From positions 2,971,827 to 3,035,826 of the forward strand of contig NZ_CP042913.1 of assembly GCF_008065115.1 (NCBI RefSeq): a stretch of 64,000 nucleotides of DNA, written 5' to 3'. The DNA is from Bythopirellula goksoeyrii. Lineage in GTDB: Bacteria > Planctomycetota > Planctomycetia > Pirellulales > Lacipirellulaceae. Within the stretch, counting starts at the first letter, position 1. Every line of letters begins with the position of its first letter. This document shows positions 46,444 to 54,153 of this stretch, one piece after another. Below the pieces are notes generated by a model. It saw only the letters and a list, made by a program, of their open reading frames with translations, ran no database searches and was not told where the DNA came from. A program made the position numbers and the translations under genes.

Positions 46444-46998
46444 TCAAATAGCTACGCCTTGATCGCGGGCCTTCTGCACACCTACAAAGCCGTCGCGGGC
46501 TTTGAGGCAGGTACGGCGGAACGGTTCAGGGTGGGGAACGCCCGAGAGCCGAAAGGTCTCAATCTGGCCATTGCGGAAGATGAGATCACCGGCTGGGTAC
46601 CATTCTTGCCCAGGCAAAACCTCAGTTTCAATCGAATCGAATCGGTCCAAGGAAACGCTCTGTTGCTCGCCTCCACCGAAGGCCTGTTCTACGACTACCC
46701 GACGATTGGTCAGACGATAACGACGGCAGGCGTCGTTGTGGACTCCCCAGAATACGAAAGGAAGCTTGGGAATCAGCATGTGGAAGTAGACTGGCAGGAT
46801 AAACGGTATCGATACCAGCGCCATCAGGCGGCCAAAGGTAATTGGAACTCCAAACAGAGTCAGACCAACCGAATTGCCAAATCGTCGTCCCCACCAACGA
46901 CCGTAAGCCGTGGCGGCAATCGACGGCCAAACCGTCATGATGGTCACTTCTTTTTCTGTCGCTGGGGAGACCCCGGCAATGGCACCCGACATGGTCAA
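46444..46998 (-). CDS. Bacterial PH-domain membrane protein
   Basis: A 184-residue protein. N-terminal residues about 1-50 are conserved-looking (AIAGVSPATEKEVTIMTVWPSIAA), followed by two membrane helices (VGLTLFGVPITFGRLMALVSIPF, PVYFHMLIPKLPFVFWG) and a bacterial PH (bPH2-like) domain with YRLTNRRVVVEQAF and LDRFDSIETEV. Function in this family is not settled. A plus-strand frame covers the same bases but encodes no protein-like sequence. Confidence 0.85.
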   Translation of the reverse strand: MTMSGAIAGVSPATEKEVTIMTVWPSIAATAYGRWWGRRFGNSVGLTLFGVPITFGRLMALVSIPFILPVYFHMLIPKLPFVFWGVHNDACRRYRLTNRRVVVEQAFGGGEQQSVSLDRFDSIETEVLPGQEWYPAGDLIFRNGQIETFRLSGVPHPEPFRRTCLKARDGFVGVQKARDQGVAI

Positions 46999-47082
46999 TC
47001 CTGCTCTAACCGCTTACTTAGAAATTAAATACCTAGATCGGCAAACTACCAGAATCTGTGGGGACTGCCAAGTAGCGAGCTC

Positions 47083-47177
47083 GCGAGACGGGTCGTCCCC
47101 GACCCCGGCCTACTCAGCCTCAAATAAAGAGTTGCTCGATAGCCGCCACAATCGGGGTCGGGGACGACCCGGCTCGC
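47083..47177. repeat. GGGTCGTCCCC palindromic repeat, copy 2
   Basis: Arms from GCGAGACGGGTCGTCCCCGA to TCGGGGACGACCCGGCTCGC, 95 bp in all, resembling the element at 18708-18791 at both ends but with a different centre. The sharing of ends, not centres, suggests a mobile palindrome family. Confidence 0.85.
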
Positions 47178-47181
47178 TGCA

Positions 47182-47220
47182 GCAAAAAACGGCCTGCGAC
47201 TTCCCAGCCGCAGGCCGTTT
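47182..47220 (-). terminator. Terminator of the SpeD-SET pair
   Basis: A 12-bp perfect stem AAACGGCCTGCG/CGCAGGCCGTTT with a 10-base loop, followed by TTTTTTGCTGC on the minus strand. It begins 30 bases after the SET stop codon. Confidence 0.85.
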
Positions 47221-47249
47221 CTATCAGTAAAGTTGCGCAATAACTCGAC

Positions 47250-47798
47250 TCAGCTCACCGAGGCTGTGGCAAATTGGTCGGCATAGGTCTGCCGTTCTGC
47301 CATCACCGTTGCGTAGAGCTGGGCAGGCAAGTCGGACGAGACGGTCTGACGCCTTCCTCTACGCGCCGGCTTCTTTGCAAGTCTTCCACCGATCGTTCCC
47401 CGGCAGGTGTCGGACCCGCAACAGCACGGGAACGCGCGGAACAGAATATCCTCCGTTTCATCGTAGTCCATGGTGAGAAGTTCACCGGCTGCGATGTCCC
47501 GGGTTGCAATGTAGAGGCGCGTTTCGGTGTCGAGCCACGAATTCGGCTCGCAACTGTGCAGCACCTTTCCTGCAAAGTAAGGATCATCCAGGTGGAGGCC
47601 TGGCCCCATCTGCAACGAATGCAGAGTCATCTCCGTCTTAAGCGTGCCATTCATCCTAAATAGGACGCTGCCTTGAGAAAATTCCCGCAGCACGAGCACC
47701 CCTTGTCCACGCTTATCATCGACGTCGAGGACACAAAAGTCTTCCCAACATGGTTCGTTAGGAATTACTGGTAGGTGGTCGGGATAGAACCTTTTCAT
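47250..47798 (-). CDS. SET-domain lysine methyltransferase-like protein
   Basis: A 182-residue SET-domain protein. The signature is complete: GQGVLVLREFSQGSVL near residue 32, LHSCEPN (NHSCxPN with the first Asn changed), ATRDIAAGELLTMDYDETE (GEELTxDY) and a post-SET-like CCCGSDTCRG. It should transfer a methyl group from SAM to a lysine. The basic tail (KKPARRGRRQT) may bind nucleic acid or a partner. It overlaps the SpeD-like gene by four bases (ATGA), so the products are made together. Bacterial SET proteins are uncommon and their targets largely unknown. Confidence 0.92.
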   Translation of the reverse strand: MKRFYPDHLPVIPNEPCWEDFCVLDVDDKRGQGVLVLREFSQGSVLFRMNGTLKTEMTLHSLQMGPGLHLDDPYFAGKVLHSCEPNSWLDTETRLYIATRDIAAGELLTMDYDETEDILFRAFPCCCGSDTCRGTIGGRLAKKPARRGRRQTVSSDLPAQLYATVMAERQTYADQFATASVS

Positions 47799-48190
47799 TT
47801 ACGGTATACCATCTCACTTGTGATACTTGACGGGGAAAAAAACGTCTCCAGCACGCTATAAACCGTCGCTTCTTCGTACGGTTTGCAACTGAACACATCG
47901 AGATACATGTCACGGTGATTGTCGTTCGTATGGAACGAAATCTGGCTGGTCTCAATTAATTGAACTCCCGAGCAACCAGTTTCGTGCCCTTGGCCGAAGC
48001 GGGCCACAATGGGAGGTCCGTAGCGGACCATATCGATTTCGTCGGCGCAGTTTTGTAAGAATTCATAGAGTTTTTCGATCGACAGGATCGCTTCATTGCA
48101 GCCTAAAGCAGTGACCATCATATGCTGGCCATAGTGCTTTTCGCCGTTGTGTACGATCCGCCGATACTCTGGAGGTGCTTCAGTCAACAC
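47795..48190 (-). CDS. SpeD-like S-adenosylmethionine decarboxylase proenzyme
   Basis: A 131-residue protein starting at GTG with GGAGAA upstream. It matches class 1b SpeD in size and key positions: GCSGVQLIETSQISFHT aligns its Ser with the pyruvoyl precursor Ser63 of the T. maritima enzyme, the His of SFHT with His68, and the Cys of DVFSC (15 residues later) with Cys83. The Glu before the cleavage Ser is Thr here and the following His is Gln. It may be a SAM decarboxylase feeding polyamine synthesis or a changed relative. No spermidine synthase lies nearby; the partner is a SET methyltransferase. Confidence 0.85.
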   Translation of the reverse strand: MLTEAPPEYRRIVHNGEKHYGQHMMVTALGCNEAILSIEKLYEFLQNCADEIDMVRYGPPIVARFGQGHETGCSGVQLIETSQISFHTNDNHRDMYLDVFSCKPYEEATVYSVLETFFSPSSITSEMVYRK

Positions 48191-48846
48191 AGATTGGTTC
48201 TCCGTTCATCAGAGATAGGTGAAATGCGCAACTTGCGACAACGTGTCGCATGGGATTAGTTGCTAGTTGCCCTGGCAAGGAAGTTATAAATGCCTGGAGT
48301 ACAGCCTTGAGCGAGACAGTGGACAGCCTTAAGCGGGAAAGCACGCAGCTTTAGGTCGAAAATGCTTCGAGGTTTTGCTGAACCTAGTGGTCTGCTGAAA
48401 GTGTGAGCGGGCAGGGTAAAAAACGAATCAGAGATTTTTATGCAAAGCACCCCTACCGCGTCTAGTGTGATTCGCCATTTTGGAGGAAGAATAGGAGAAA
48501 TAATTCTGGCGGGAAAATCGAAACGTCGAGAACGTAAGATACTGGTCCTCAGGGCCGCGCTGCAGGTCCCACATGACCCTCAGAGGACATGTGTGTTCAG
48601 GGAGCCGAAATCAGGTCTCGGAAAGCTCTGCCCCTCAGCGTGTCAATCGCGCGCCCTGCGCGAGTCAGTGTGACCACCGATTACTTGCTCCGGAAGAGAA
48701 ATTTTTTCCCCGCCAGATGCAAATTCTGCTGGCAAGGCGGGACTCTTAAGACGACATTTCAATCAGCCTCTGGTGAGAAATGCGCCGCTACTGTGACAAG
48801 CAGCGGCGCTTCGCACTCAATCATCTGACGAGGCTGACCAATTTCG
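48191..48846. other. Long region without a convincing gene
   Basis: 656 bases between the SpeD-like gene and a PEP-CTERM gene. Short open frames exist on both strands but lack ribosome sites and protein character. A hairpin at 48782-48809 serves the PEP-CTERM gene. The rest may hold the SpeD promoter or an unrecognised RNA. Confidence 0.4.
48782..48809 (-). terminator. Hairpin after the PEP-CTERM gene
   Basis: An 8-bp stem GCGCCGCT/AGCGGCGC with a 12-base loop lies 37 bases past the stop codon of the PEP-CTERM gene; ATTTCTC follows on the minus strand. Moderate terminator. Confidence 0.6.
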
Positions 48847-49614
48847 CTAACTCCGACCTCTGAGGCATACACCGGCAAGCATCATTCCGCCCAGAAGTGC
48901 TAGCGAAGTTGGCTCGGGAATAATCCCCTGGCTGAGAGCGACATATTCGACAGCCGCCTCATGCACAGACTCGTCGACGCCCGCAGCCTGCACCCAGAAA
49001 ACGGGCTCCGAGTCAGTTAGCCCCGCTACTTTGAAAGTAGTGGCGAACGCATAAACCCCAGAAGCTGGGTTGAGAATGCCCGCACCTCCAGCATCGACCA
49101 GATCGAAGATTAGGTCGTGATGCAGAAAACCAGCCGGGTCAACGCCCGTGCCATCGGCCGTGATGTCGAAGTCGAACCCCGCAGCAGCAGTTGTTCCATC
49201 AATCTGTACGGAAAAGCTCTCGGTCGCGTCGGAGATTTTCAGTTCGTAGGGTGAGGGGAGCGAAGTGAAATCGACGCTGCCAACACCATTCCAATAAAAC
49301 AGGCTCTTCGACACGCTGTCCATGGTGAACAATTGCAAGTCGAAACCCACTAAGGCTCCGCCGGGAAGCGGAGTTTCGCCCTCTAACACCAACTCGTCGG
49401 GGTCCGATTCCACACCAGGCTCATTAGCCCGATAGGCTTGGTTGGGTGACTCACCGAATTCGCCTTCGGCGATGCGGGGTTCAGCGCCGACCTGACCGCC
49501 GTCGCTAAACAACTCCAAATCGCTGTGTTGGGCGATCGCTGCATTGGCCCCCAGCAGCATGACGCAAGCAAGCGCCACTCCGAGTCGTGCAAAACAGTTA
49601 CCAAAACATCTCAT
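48847..49614 (-). CDS. PEP-CTERM secreted protein
   Basis: A 255-residue exported protein. Start at 49614, where GGAGGAG precedes the ATG and a signal peptide begins (MRCFGNCFARLGVALACVML). The C-terminus has the sorting signal PEPTSLALLGGMMLAGVCLRGR: PEP motif, hydrophobic helix and basic tail. This is recognised by exosortase and anchors or releases the protein through the outer layer. The body contains DDLELF and SFDLQLFTMD-like beta strands without a known domain. It lies next to a paralogue-like gene at 49734 with similar sequence phrases (VGFDLKAF, LFYWDGTDSV vs VGFDLQLF, LFYWNGVGSV). Confidence 0.9.
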   Translation of the reverse strand: MRCFGNCFARLGVALACVMLLGANAAIAQHSDLELFSDGGQVGAEPRIAEGEFGESPNQAYRANEPGVESDPDELVLEGETPLPGGALVGFDLQLFTMDSVSKSLFYWNGVGSVDFTSLPSPYELKISDATESFSVQIDGTTAAAGFDFDITADGTGVDPAGFLHHDLIFDLVDAGGAGILNPASGVYAFATTFKVAGLTDSEPVFWVQAAGVDESVHEAAVEYVALSQGIIPEPTSLALLGGMMLAGVCLRGRS

Positions 49615-49733
49615 CGTTAGCTCCTCCAAAGAAAAATGAATAACTACCACAGAGCACACAGGAAGCACAGGGAGTGGTAGTCAAGGTTGAAATAAAACCC
49701 TGCCCCAACTGTGCGCTCTGTGGTAAATACTCT

Positions 49734-50933
49734 TCAGCTTCGCAAGTTCCTCCTCCAACTCATTGCTACAACGCAAATCAGCGACGCCACAAACGTTGTT
49801 GGCTCGGGAATTGTCTGTGGACTAGCCAGCATTCCCACCTCATTTCCGAAGTGTCTTTGCCAGATCAAGAAATCCCGACCATCAGCGGTCGCACTCCCAT
49901 CAAAATCCCCGCCTGCCCAACCAGCACTCGTGCCATAGTTTGCCTGCCAGATGCCGAGGTCGGTTCCGTCGACATTCCCGTCTAGGTTTGCATCGCCATA
50001 TTGCGTACCAAGCAGGTCAAACAAGGTATCCACATCTTGGGCATCGACAAAGGAATTTCCGTCTAGGTCGAAGACTAGATCACTGCTTTGGGTCGCAGTT
50101 GCCGCGAGCAACGCATCAATATCGGCGGCATCGAGCTTGTCATCCGGAAGATTGTCCGTATCGAGAGGACTCACGTCCCCCCAAAGCCTCAACTGAGCGA
50201 AGTTCTCATCGAGGTAGGTACTCACAGCGGCAATGGCAGCGGTCTTCATTGTGCCCGGTGGGCCGTTGTATAGAGCCACGTAATGCGGCCGTGCGATTTC
50301 TCGCTGTGAATCGCCCGTGAGATCCATATTGAACTCGAAGCCCGCCAGAAAGACTCCGGTACTGGCCGGTGTAACAGGGGTGTTGTCTAAGTCGAAATCG
50401 AAGATCAAATGGCTGTGAATTGCACCGGTGCTGTCAGTTGAGGTGAAATCATATCCCGCCAAATCTTCGGCAGTGCCTGTGGCTATTGCAGAGCCATTTG
50501 CCGGCGAGCGAACTTCAAGAAAATCGTGGGGATTGACAACTGGCGCGAAGGAGACGGAATCGGTACCGTCCCAATAAAATAAGTTCGCAGCGGGGCCATC
50601 TTCGATGCGGAAGGCCTTCAAGTCGAATCCGACCGACCGATTGCCAGGGAGTGGTTGGTACTCGCTATTCCCTGCGTAATACGAGTCGTCCGCATCCTCT
50701 GCGCGAAACCCTGGATTCACATCCACAAACGGAGCCAAGCCAGCGATCTCGTTCACATGGAATCGCAGTCCGGGCCCCGGCGTGCCGTTTTGCCCCGGGT
50801 CGTTGGCTCCCCGCCCGGTAACAAGAATTCCAGACTGTTGAGTGAGGAAAATGTCAGCATGAAAGGCTCGCGCCGAGGAAACCGCAAGCGAGAGGTTGAG
50901 CGTAAGGAGCAAGTAGGCAAACTGGCGAATCAT
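49734..50933 (-). CDS. PEP-CTERM protein with dockerin-like repeats
   Basis: A 399-residue exported protein. Signal peptide MIRQFAYLLLTLNLSLAVSSARA; body with sections similar to the adjacent PEP-CTERM protein; then calcium-loop repeats resembling dockerin (LDAADIDALLAA, DLDGNSFVDAQDVDTLFDLL, GDANLDGNVDGTDLGIWQANYG, GDFDGSATADGRDFLIWQRHFG) at about residues 265-375; then PEPTTFVASLICVVAMSWRRN as the PEP-CTERM signal. The dockerin-like loops probably bind calcium or partner proteins. Upstream DUF1559 gene at 50947 begins 13 bases before it, so they may be one operon. Confidence 0.92.
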   Translation of the reverse strand: MIRQFAYLLLTLNLSLAVSSARAFHADIFLTQQSGILVTGRGANDPGQNGTPGPGLRFHVNEIAGLAPFVDVNPGFRAEDADDSYYAGNSEYQPLPGNRSVGFDLKAFRIEDGPAANLFYWDGTDSVSFAPVVNPHDFLEVRSPANGSAIATGTAEDLAGYDFTSTDSTGAIHSHLIFDFDLDNTPVTPASTGVFLAGFEFNMDLTGDSQREIARPHYVALYNGPPGTMKTAAIAAVSTYLDENFAQLRLWGDVSPLDTDNLPDDKLDAADIDALLAATATQSSDLVFDLDGNSFVDAQDVDTLFDLLGTQYGDANLDGNVDGTDLGIWQANYGTSAGWAGGDFDGSATADGRDFLIWQRHFGNEVGMLASPQTIPEPTTFVASLICVVAMSWRRNLRS

Positions 50934-50946
50934 AGGAGTACTTTCT

Positions 50947-51675
50947 TTAATTTGTCACAGGGCGGGCAAAGTTTACCTGCACAGTTTCCTCAGCGCACCA
51001 CTGGCGAATTTCTTCTGCTGAGACCGCTGTGACATGGCCGTCGCCATAGAGATAATTGGCCAGGTTGCCTGGATGTCGCTCTGCAGCGACTTCGGCCGAG
51101 AACGCATTCCAAACAAGTGGTTGGTCGGCAGTGCGATAGTGAACGTTGTACCAATTGAACCAATCCCAAGTGTGTGTGTGATCGACATCGACCTTATCAC
51201 CCGCCTCGAACATCAGAATCGCGCGAGAAGTCTCGGCGATATCCCAGAGGTTTCTTACAGGCTCGAAACCCTCGACGCCGATGTCGACTGCCAGAAATCC
51301 GTTGAGCACATAACTGGTCTCGCGATCACGCAATCGCTCCTCTCCTCGTGGGTCCTCTGGGCAGATACGAATCGAATCAACGCTTTCCAGGTGTGGTGCC
51401 AGAGTATAAATCCAGGATTGCTTGTCCCCAGAATCGTGGCCGTCCACCTTGGGCAGTTCGCCGTCGTGGGCGTTCGCGAATTGGTGAATCGCCAGTCCGA
51501 TCTGGCGCATATTATTAGAGCATTGAGTCCGCCTGGCAGCCGCCCTCGCGGCCTGCACGGCCGGTAGCAGTAGTCCAATCAATACTCCTATGATGGCGAT
51601 CACCACCAAGAGTTCTACGAGCGTAAAAGCTTTGTGTGCGCGCACGTGTTCACCCCATGAAGACATTAAATACAT
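50947..51675 (-). CDS. DUF1559 prepilin-like protein, short form
   Basis: A 242-residue DUF1559 protein. The prepilin-like leader [26 protein letters not shown] follows about 14 residues, and the C-terminal part has [20 protein letters not shown], the H-X9-DG motif. It is shorter than the other two and closely followed by the PEP-CTERM/dockerin gene (13 bases), suggesting co-expression. The first ATG lacks a ribosome site; a second ATG three codons later is equally possible. Confidence 0.92.
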   Translation of the reverse strand: MYLMSSWGEHVRAHKAFTLVELLVVIAIIGVLIGLLLPAVQAARAAARRTQCSNNMRQIGLAIHQFANAHDGELPKVDGHDSGDKQSWIYTLAPHLESVDSIRICPEDPRGEERLRDRETSYVLNGFLAVDIGVEGFEPVRNLWDIAETSRAILMFEAGDKVDVDHTHTWDWFNWYNVHYRTADQPLVWNAFSAEVAAERHPGNLANYLYGDGHVTAVSAEEIRQWCAEETVQVNFARPVTN

Positions 51676-51790
51676 TACAAAACACGAGTAAGAATCGAAT
51701 CACAACACGCAAATAACTGCGCAGCAATTCACAGAACCTCAAGGCAAAGAAACTACGATCTAACAGAGATGCGTAGCATGCCCACTAGAA

Positions 51791-52249
51791 TTAGCAGGTT
51801 GGGGGTCCACGACCTGGGTGGATCCCCAGGAGAGGGGAGACATAGGAGGAGGCCATGGCCGGAGGAATCGTGGGAACGACGTCCACACAGTCACTAGCCA
51901 CTTGAAAAACAAATTGCGATTGAGCCTGTACTAAAAAAGCACAAATGGGGCAATCTTCTTCAGCGAGGACTAGCTGGGCTTGGTCCTCTTGATCGCTTTG
52001 CGAATTGGAGCCGAAGTATGATGGTGAACGGTGATTCCCGTGGGCAACGAAACTATCAAAGGAGGATGAATCAGTCGATTGATGACAAACTCCGTCATGG
52101 CAGTGTCCGCAGCCCCATAGAGAGTGCAGCCCATATCCCAATACACCAGCAGCACCATAAACTGCTAAGAGCAATCCGGCGACTAGGGGAAGATATCTCG
52201 AAGAAAACTGCACGTTCATACTGTTCAAATCTATCCAGCGGGAGAGCAT
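51791..52249 (-). CDS. Small membrane-anchored His/Cys-containing protein
   Basis: A 152-residue protein with one membrane helix (YLPLVAGLLLAVYGAAGVLGYGL). After it is a potential metal-binding cluster WGCGHCHDGVCHQ, then a low-complexity Ser/His region, CPICAFLVQAQSQF, and a C-terminal GIHPGRGPPTC. This arrangement occurs in planctomycete proteins of unknown role. The His/Cys cluster and its location near the Fur-type module suggest metal handling. A second ATG at 52219 is an equally good start; neither has a clear ribosome site. Confidence 0.7.
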   Translation of the reverse strand: MLSRWIDLNSMNVQFSSRYLPLVAGLLLAVYGAAGVLGYGLHSLWGCGHCHDGVCHQSTDSSSFDSFVAHGNHRSPSYFGSNSQSDQEDQAQLVLAEEDCPICAFLVQAQSQFVFQVASDCVDVVPTIPPAMASSYVSPLLGIHPGRGPPTC

Positions 52250-52421
52250 AGGTCAAGCGATTTCTCCGCACAATCTGATGGTCCTCTCCACAACTGCTGC
52301 AGATTTCGATTGTCCATCGGTGCATTGGCTGGGGTAATTCATCATTCAAGCGATCTGAGGGTGTTCGGGGATTCGCTCTTAGCCTTCCGGGCCAAGTATT
52401 CACATAGTAAGGGTAGAAAGA

Positions 52422-52449
52422 TGCCGTGGCAGTTGAGGCTGCCACGGCA
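52422..52449 (-). terminator. Terminator of the third PEP-CTERM gene
   Basis: A perfect 10-bp stem TGCCGTGGCA/TGCCACGGCA with an 8-base loop lies 17 bases past the PEP-CTERM stop, followed by TCTTTCTACCC on the minus strand. Confidence 0.8.
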
Positions 52450-52465
52450 ATCTCATGCTCAGCGA

Positions 52466-53281
52466 CTAGACTCTGCAAGAGCGGGGTCGTTGCGACACTA
52501 CCATGCCTAGCACGCCAATAAGCCCTACTGCTAGGGTCGTGGGTTCAGGCACATGTTGAACGTCAAAGAAAAATCTGCCTGAGTTTCCAAAGTTTCCTGA
52601 TAGATCAACTAGCTGAAACTCAGCCCAATAGTGACCCACGGGAGCTGATTGGTCTACCCAAAGCACGGGCGTCAATGAAAACATTTCATTCCCATTCCCT
52701 ACGTGTTGATCTGCGAACTGAAACGCGTCAGGTTCGGTAGGAGTACCAATTTTCAGGTCCGATGAGCTTACACCTAAGACCTGTAAATGGATATGAGCTT
52801 CATCAAACGAGCCGTTCCAGCGACCGCCACTGCTGTTGAACAGCACGTCGTCCACCCCACTCAAGCTCTGCACGTTCGCCATTTCGAGATTGGAGTACTC
52901 GAGTCCTGAAACGTAATTTGTCGCGGCTTTCCCTGTGTAGGCACCGCTCCCTGGAAGCAAGGGCAATGGCTCCAGGTTCGTGTAGGTTTCAGGTATCCGA
53001 TTGTTTCCATTGGTGTCGAGCAGCATGGGAGTTGCCGCTGTACCGGAATAGGAATAAGACCCAATTCCATGAAAATGGTTTCCATGATGGAACAATAAGG
53101 TAAGGCGATTGTGATTGGGATTATCTGGATATGCCCCGCCGCCATCGCCGCTAGGTGCGTCGAATGGCGTAGAGCGGCTATCGACACCCACAAAGAACTC
53201 AGCAGACTGGGCAGTTTCAAATGGCCACGACCAAGTCCAGGTAGCAACAACGATAAGTGTGAATGATAACAATTTCTTCAT
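52466..53281 (-). CDS. PEP-CTERM secreted protein, candidate all3515-type Zur-repressed family
   Basis: A 271-residue exported protein. Start at 53281 with TAAGGAG upstream and signal peptide (MKKLLSFTLIVVATWTW). The body has a His-rich strand FHHGNHFHGIGSYSYSG, DEAHIHLQVLG, and WVDQSAPVGHYWAEFQL; the C-terminus is VPEPTTLAVGLIGVLGMVVSQRP, a PEP-CTERM signal. The FHHGNHFHGI segment and layout recall, from memory, the cyanobacterial all3515 family that is repressed by Zur. Two 7-1-7 palindromes upstream and the Fur-family gene beyond them fit that reading. A role in capturing zinc at the cell surface is inference. Confidence 0.78.
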   Translation of the reverse strand: MKKLLSFTLIVVATWTWSWPFETAQSAEFFVGVDSRSTPFDAPSGDGGGAYPDNPNHNRLTLLFHHGNHFHGIGSYSYSGTAATPMLLDTNGNNRIPETYTNLEPLPLLPGSGAYTGKAATNYVSGLEYSNLEMANVQSLSGVDDVLFNSSGGRWNGSFDEAHIHLQVLGVSSSDLKIGTPTEPDAFQFADQHVGNGNEMFSLTPVLWVDQSAPVGHYWAEFQLVDLSGNFGNSGRFFFDVQHVPEPTTLAVGLIGVLGMVVSQRPRSCRV

Positions 53282-53308
53282 CAGTAGACTCCTTAATTGA
53301 AATTTACA

Positions 53309-53325
53309 GTAAATACGTGATTTAC
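53309..53325. promoter_or_regulatory. Inverted repeat upstream of the PEP-CTERM gene
   Basis: GTAAAT-ACGTG-ATTTAC is a perfect 6-bp inverted repeat with a 5-base spacer, 28 bases before the start codon, in the leader. It could be a minor regulatory site or part of the core promoter. Confidence 0.3.
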
Positions 53326-53390
53326 AAGGCCAGCCATGGAGTTGGTTGAAATCAGCGCTAAGATCAGCCGAAACGCACAAAACTCGCATT

Positions 53391-53435
53391 TGCAAATCAT
53401 TTGCACAAATATAATGCAGATGCAATCAGATTGCA
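53391..53435. promoter_or_regulatory. Two 7-1-7 palindromes, probable Fur/Zur operators
   Basis: TGCAAAT-C-ATTTGCA (53391-53405) and TGCAATC-A-GATTGCA (53421-53435) are perfect 7-1-7 inverted repeats, the geometry bound by Fur-family dimers. Their centres are 30 bp apart, about three helical turns. They lie 110-154 bp before the PEP-CTERM start. The core TGCAA also appears in the box beside the regulator gene. Confidence 0.7.
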
Positions 53436-53517
53436 ACAATGGGTTTGAAGAATTTGCCGAGAATCCGCCGCAATTGCCTGAGGAGATTTCACACGAGAGC
53501 AGAGCCAAGAGGCCCTA

Positions 53518-53976
53518 TCAAGACCGACTACATTTTCCGCAGTGACCGCGCAGCAGCACTTCTGTAATCTGGCCTAATTTATCCCGCCGGGGTCCACGGC
53601 TGGGAGTAAGTTGAAAAGAGAAAGAATCCAAGCAGGTTACCTTGCCGCAATCTACGCACATGAAGTGCGGGTGTTCCAGTTCATCGGGACTAGATGAAGA
53701 GCGAAACTCAAATCGACGAACTTGGTCGCCGAGATCAAGTTTGGAGAAGAGGCCAGCGTCGGCCAATTCAAGCAGAACACGATAAATCGTCGATTGATCG
53801 AAAGCAGACTCACTCAGTGCGTCTGTGACTTCTCCGTGACTCGCAGGCTTTCCTGAGTCTGCCAGGTATCGCAGAACCGCTACACGAGCCGAGGTGCTAC
53901 GGAGGCCAGACTCTCTCAGAATACCTTTGGCCCAGGCGACGTCGTGTTTTACATCGGTAGGCATAACCAAATCCAT
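53518..53976 (-). CDS. Fur-family metal-dependent repressor, probably Zur-like
   Basis: A 152-residue Fur-family protein. Winged helix near residues 25-80 (RSTSARVAVLRYLADSGKPASHGEVTDALSES, IYRVLLELADAGLFSKLD), then the metal region with HPHFMCVDCGKVTCLDS and the C-terminal CGKC. The two CxxC pairs make the structural zinc site. Two possible ATGs (53976 and 53964) have weak ribosome sites. Its own upstream region and that of the neighbouring PEP-CTERM gene carry TGCAA palindromes. Zinc specificity is inferred from the neighbour, not shown by the sequence. Confidence 0.93.
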   Translation of the reverse strand: MDLVMPTDVKHDVAWAKGILRESGLRSTSARVAVLRYLADSGKPASHGEVTDALSESAFDQSTIYRVLLELADAGLFSKLDLGDQVRRFEFRSSSSPDELEHPHFMCVDCGKVTCLDSFSFQLTPSRGPRRDKLGQITEVLLRGHCGKCSRS

Positions 53977-54019
53977 TTAGAAACTAATTCCATACGGCAT
54001 TAGAGCGTTATTGCAGGTG

Positions 54020-54035
54020 AATTGCAAATGCAATT
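54020..54035. promoter_or_regulatory. TGCAA palindrome at the regulator promoter
   Basis: AATTGCA-AA-TGCAATT is a perfect inverted repeat (7-2-7), overlapping a degenerate 7-1-7 site TGCAGGT-G-AATTGCA (54012-54026), 44 bases before the Fur-family start. It shares the TGCAA core with the boxes near the PEP-CTERM gene and suggests autoregulation. Confidence 0.6.
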
Positions 54036-54153
54036 TACAGTTCACTCATTCTTGTCAATGCCACGGATCGTGAGATTCCATCCCCATCCAAAAGGCGCTG
54101 GGTAAGAGAAAACCAGGACAACTAGCTTTCCTAGTTCTGCTTACGATTGAGAA

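Noticed and set aside
46459-47028. 189-codon plus-strand frame over the PH-domain gene
   Set aside because: The minus strand encodes YRLTNRR-type PH features and membrane helices; the plus frame has no such pattern.
48440-48673. 77-codon plus-strand frame
   Set aside because: No ribosome site, odd composition and no similarity by eye to a protein family.
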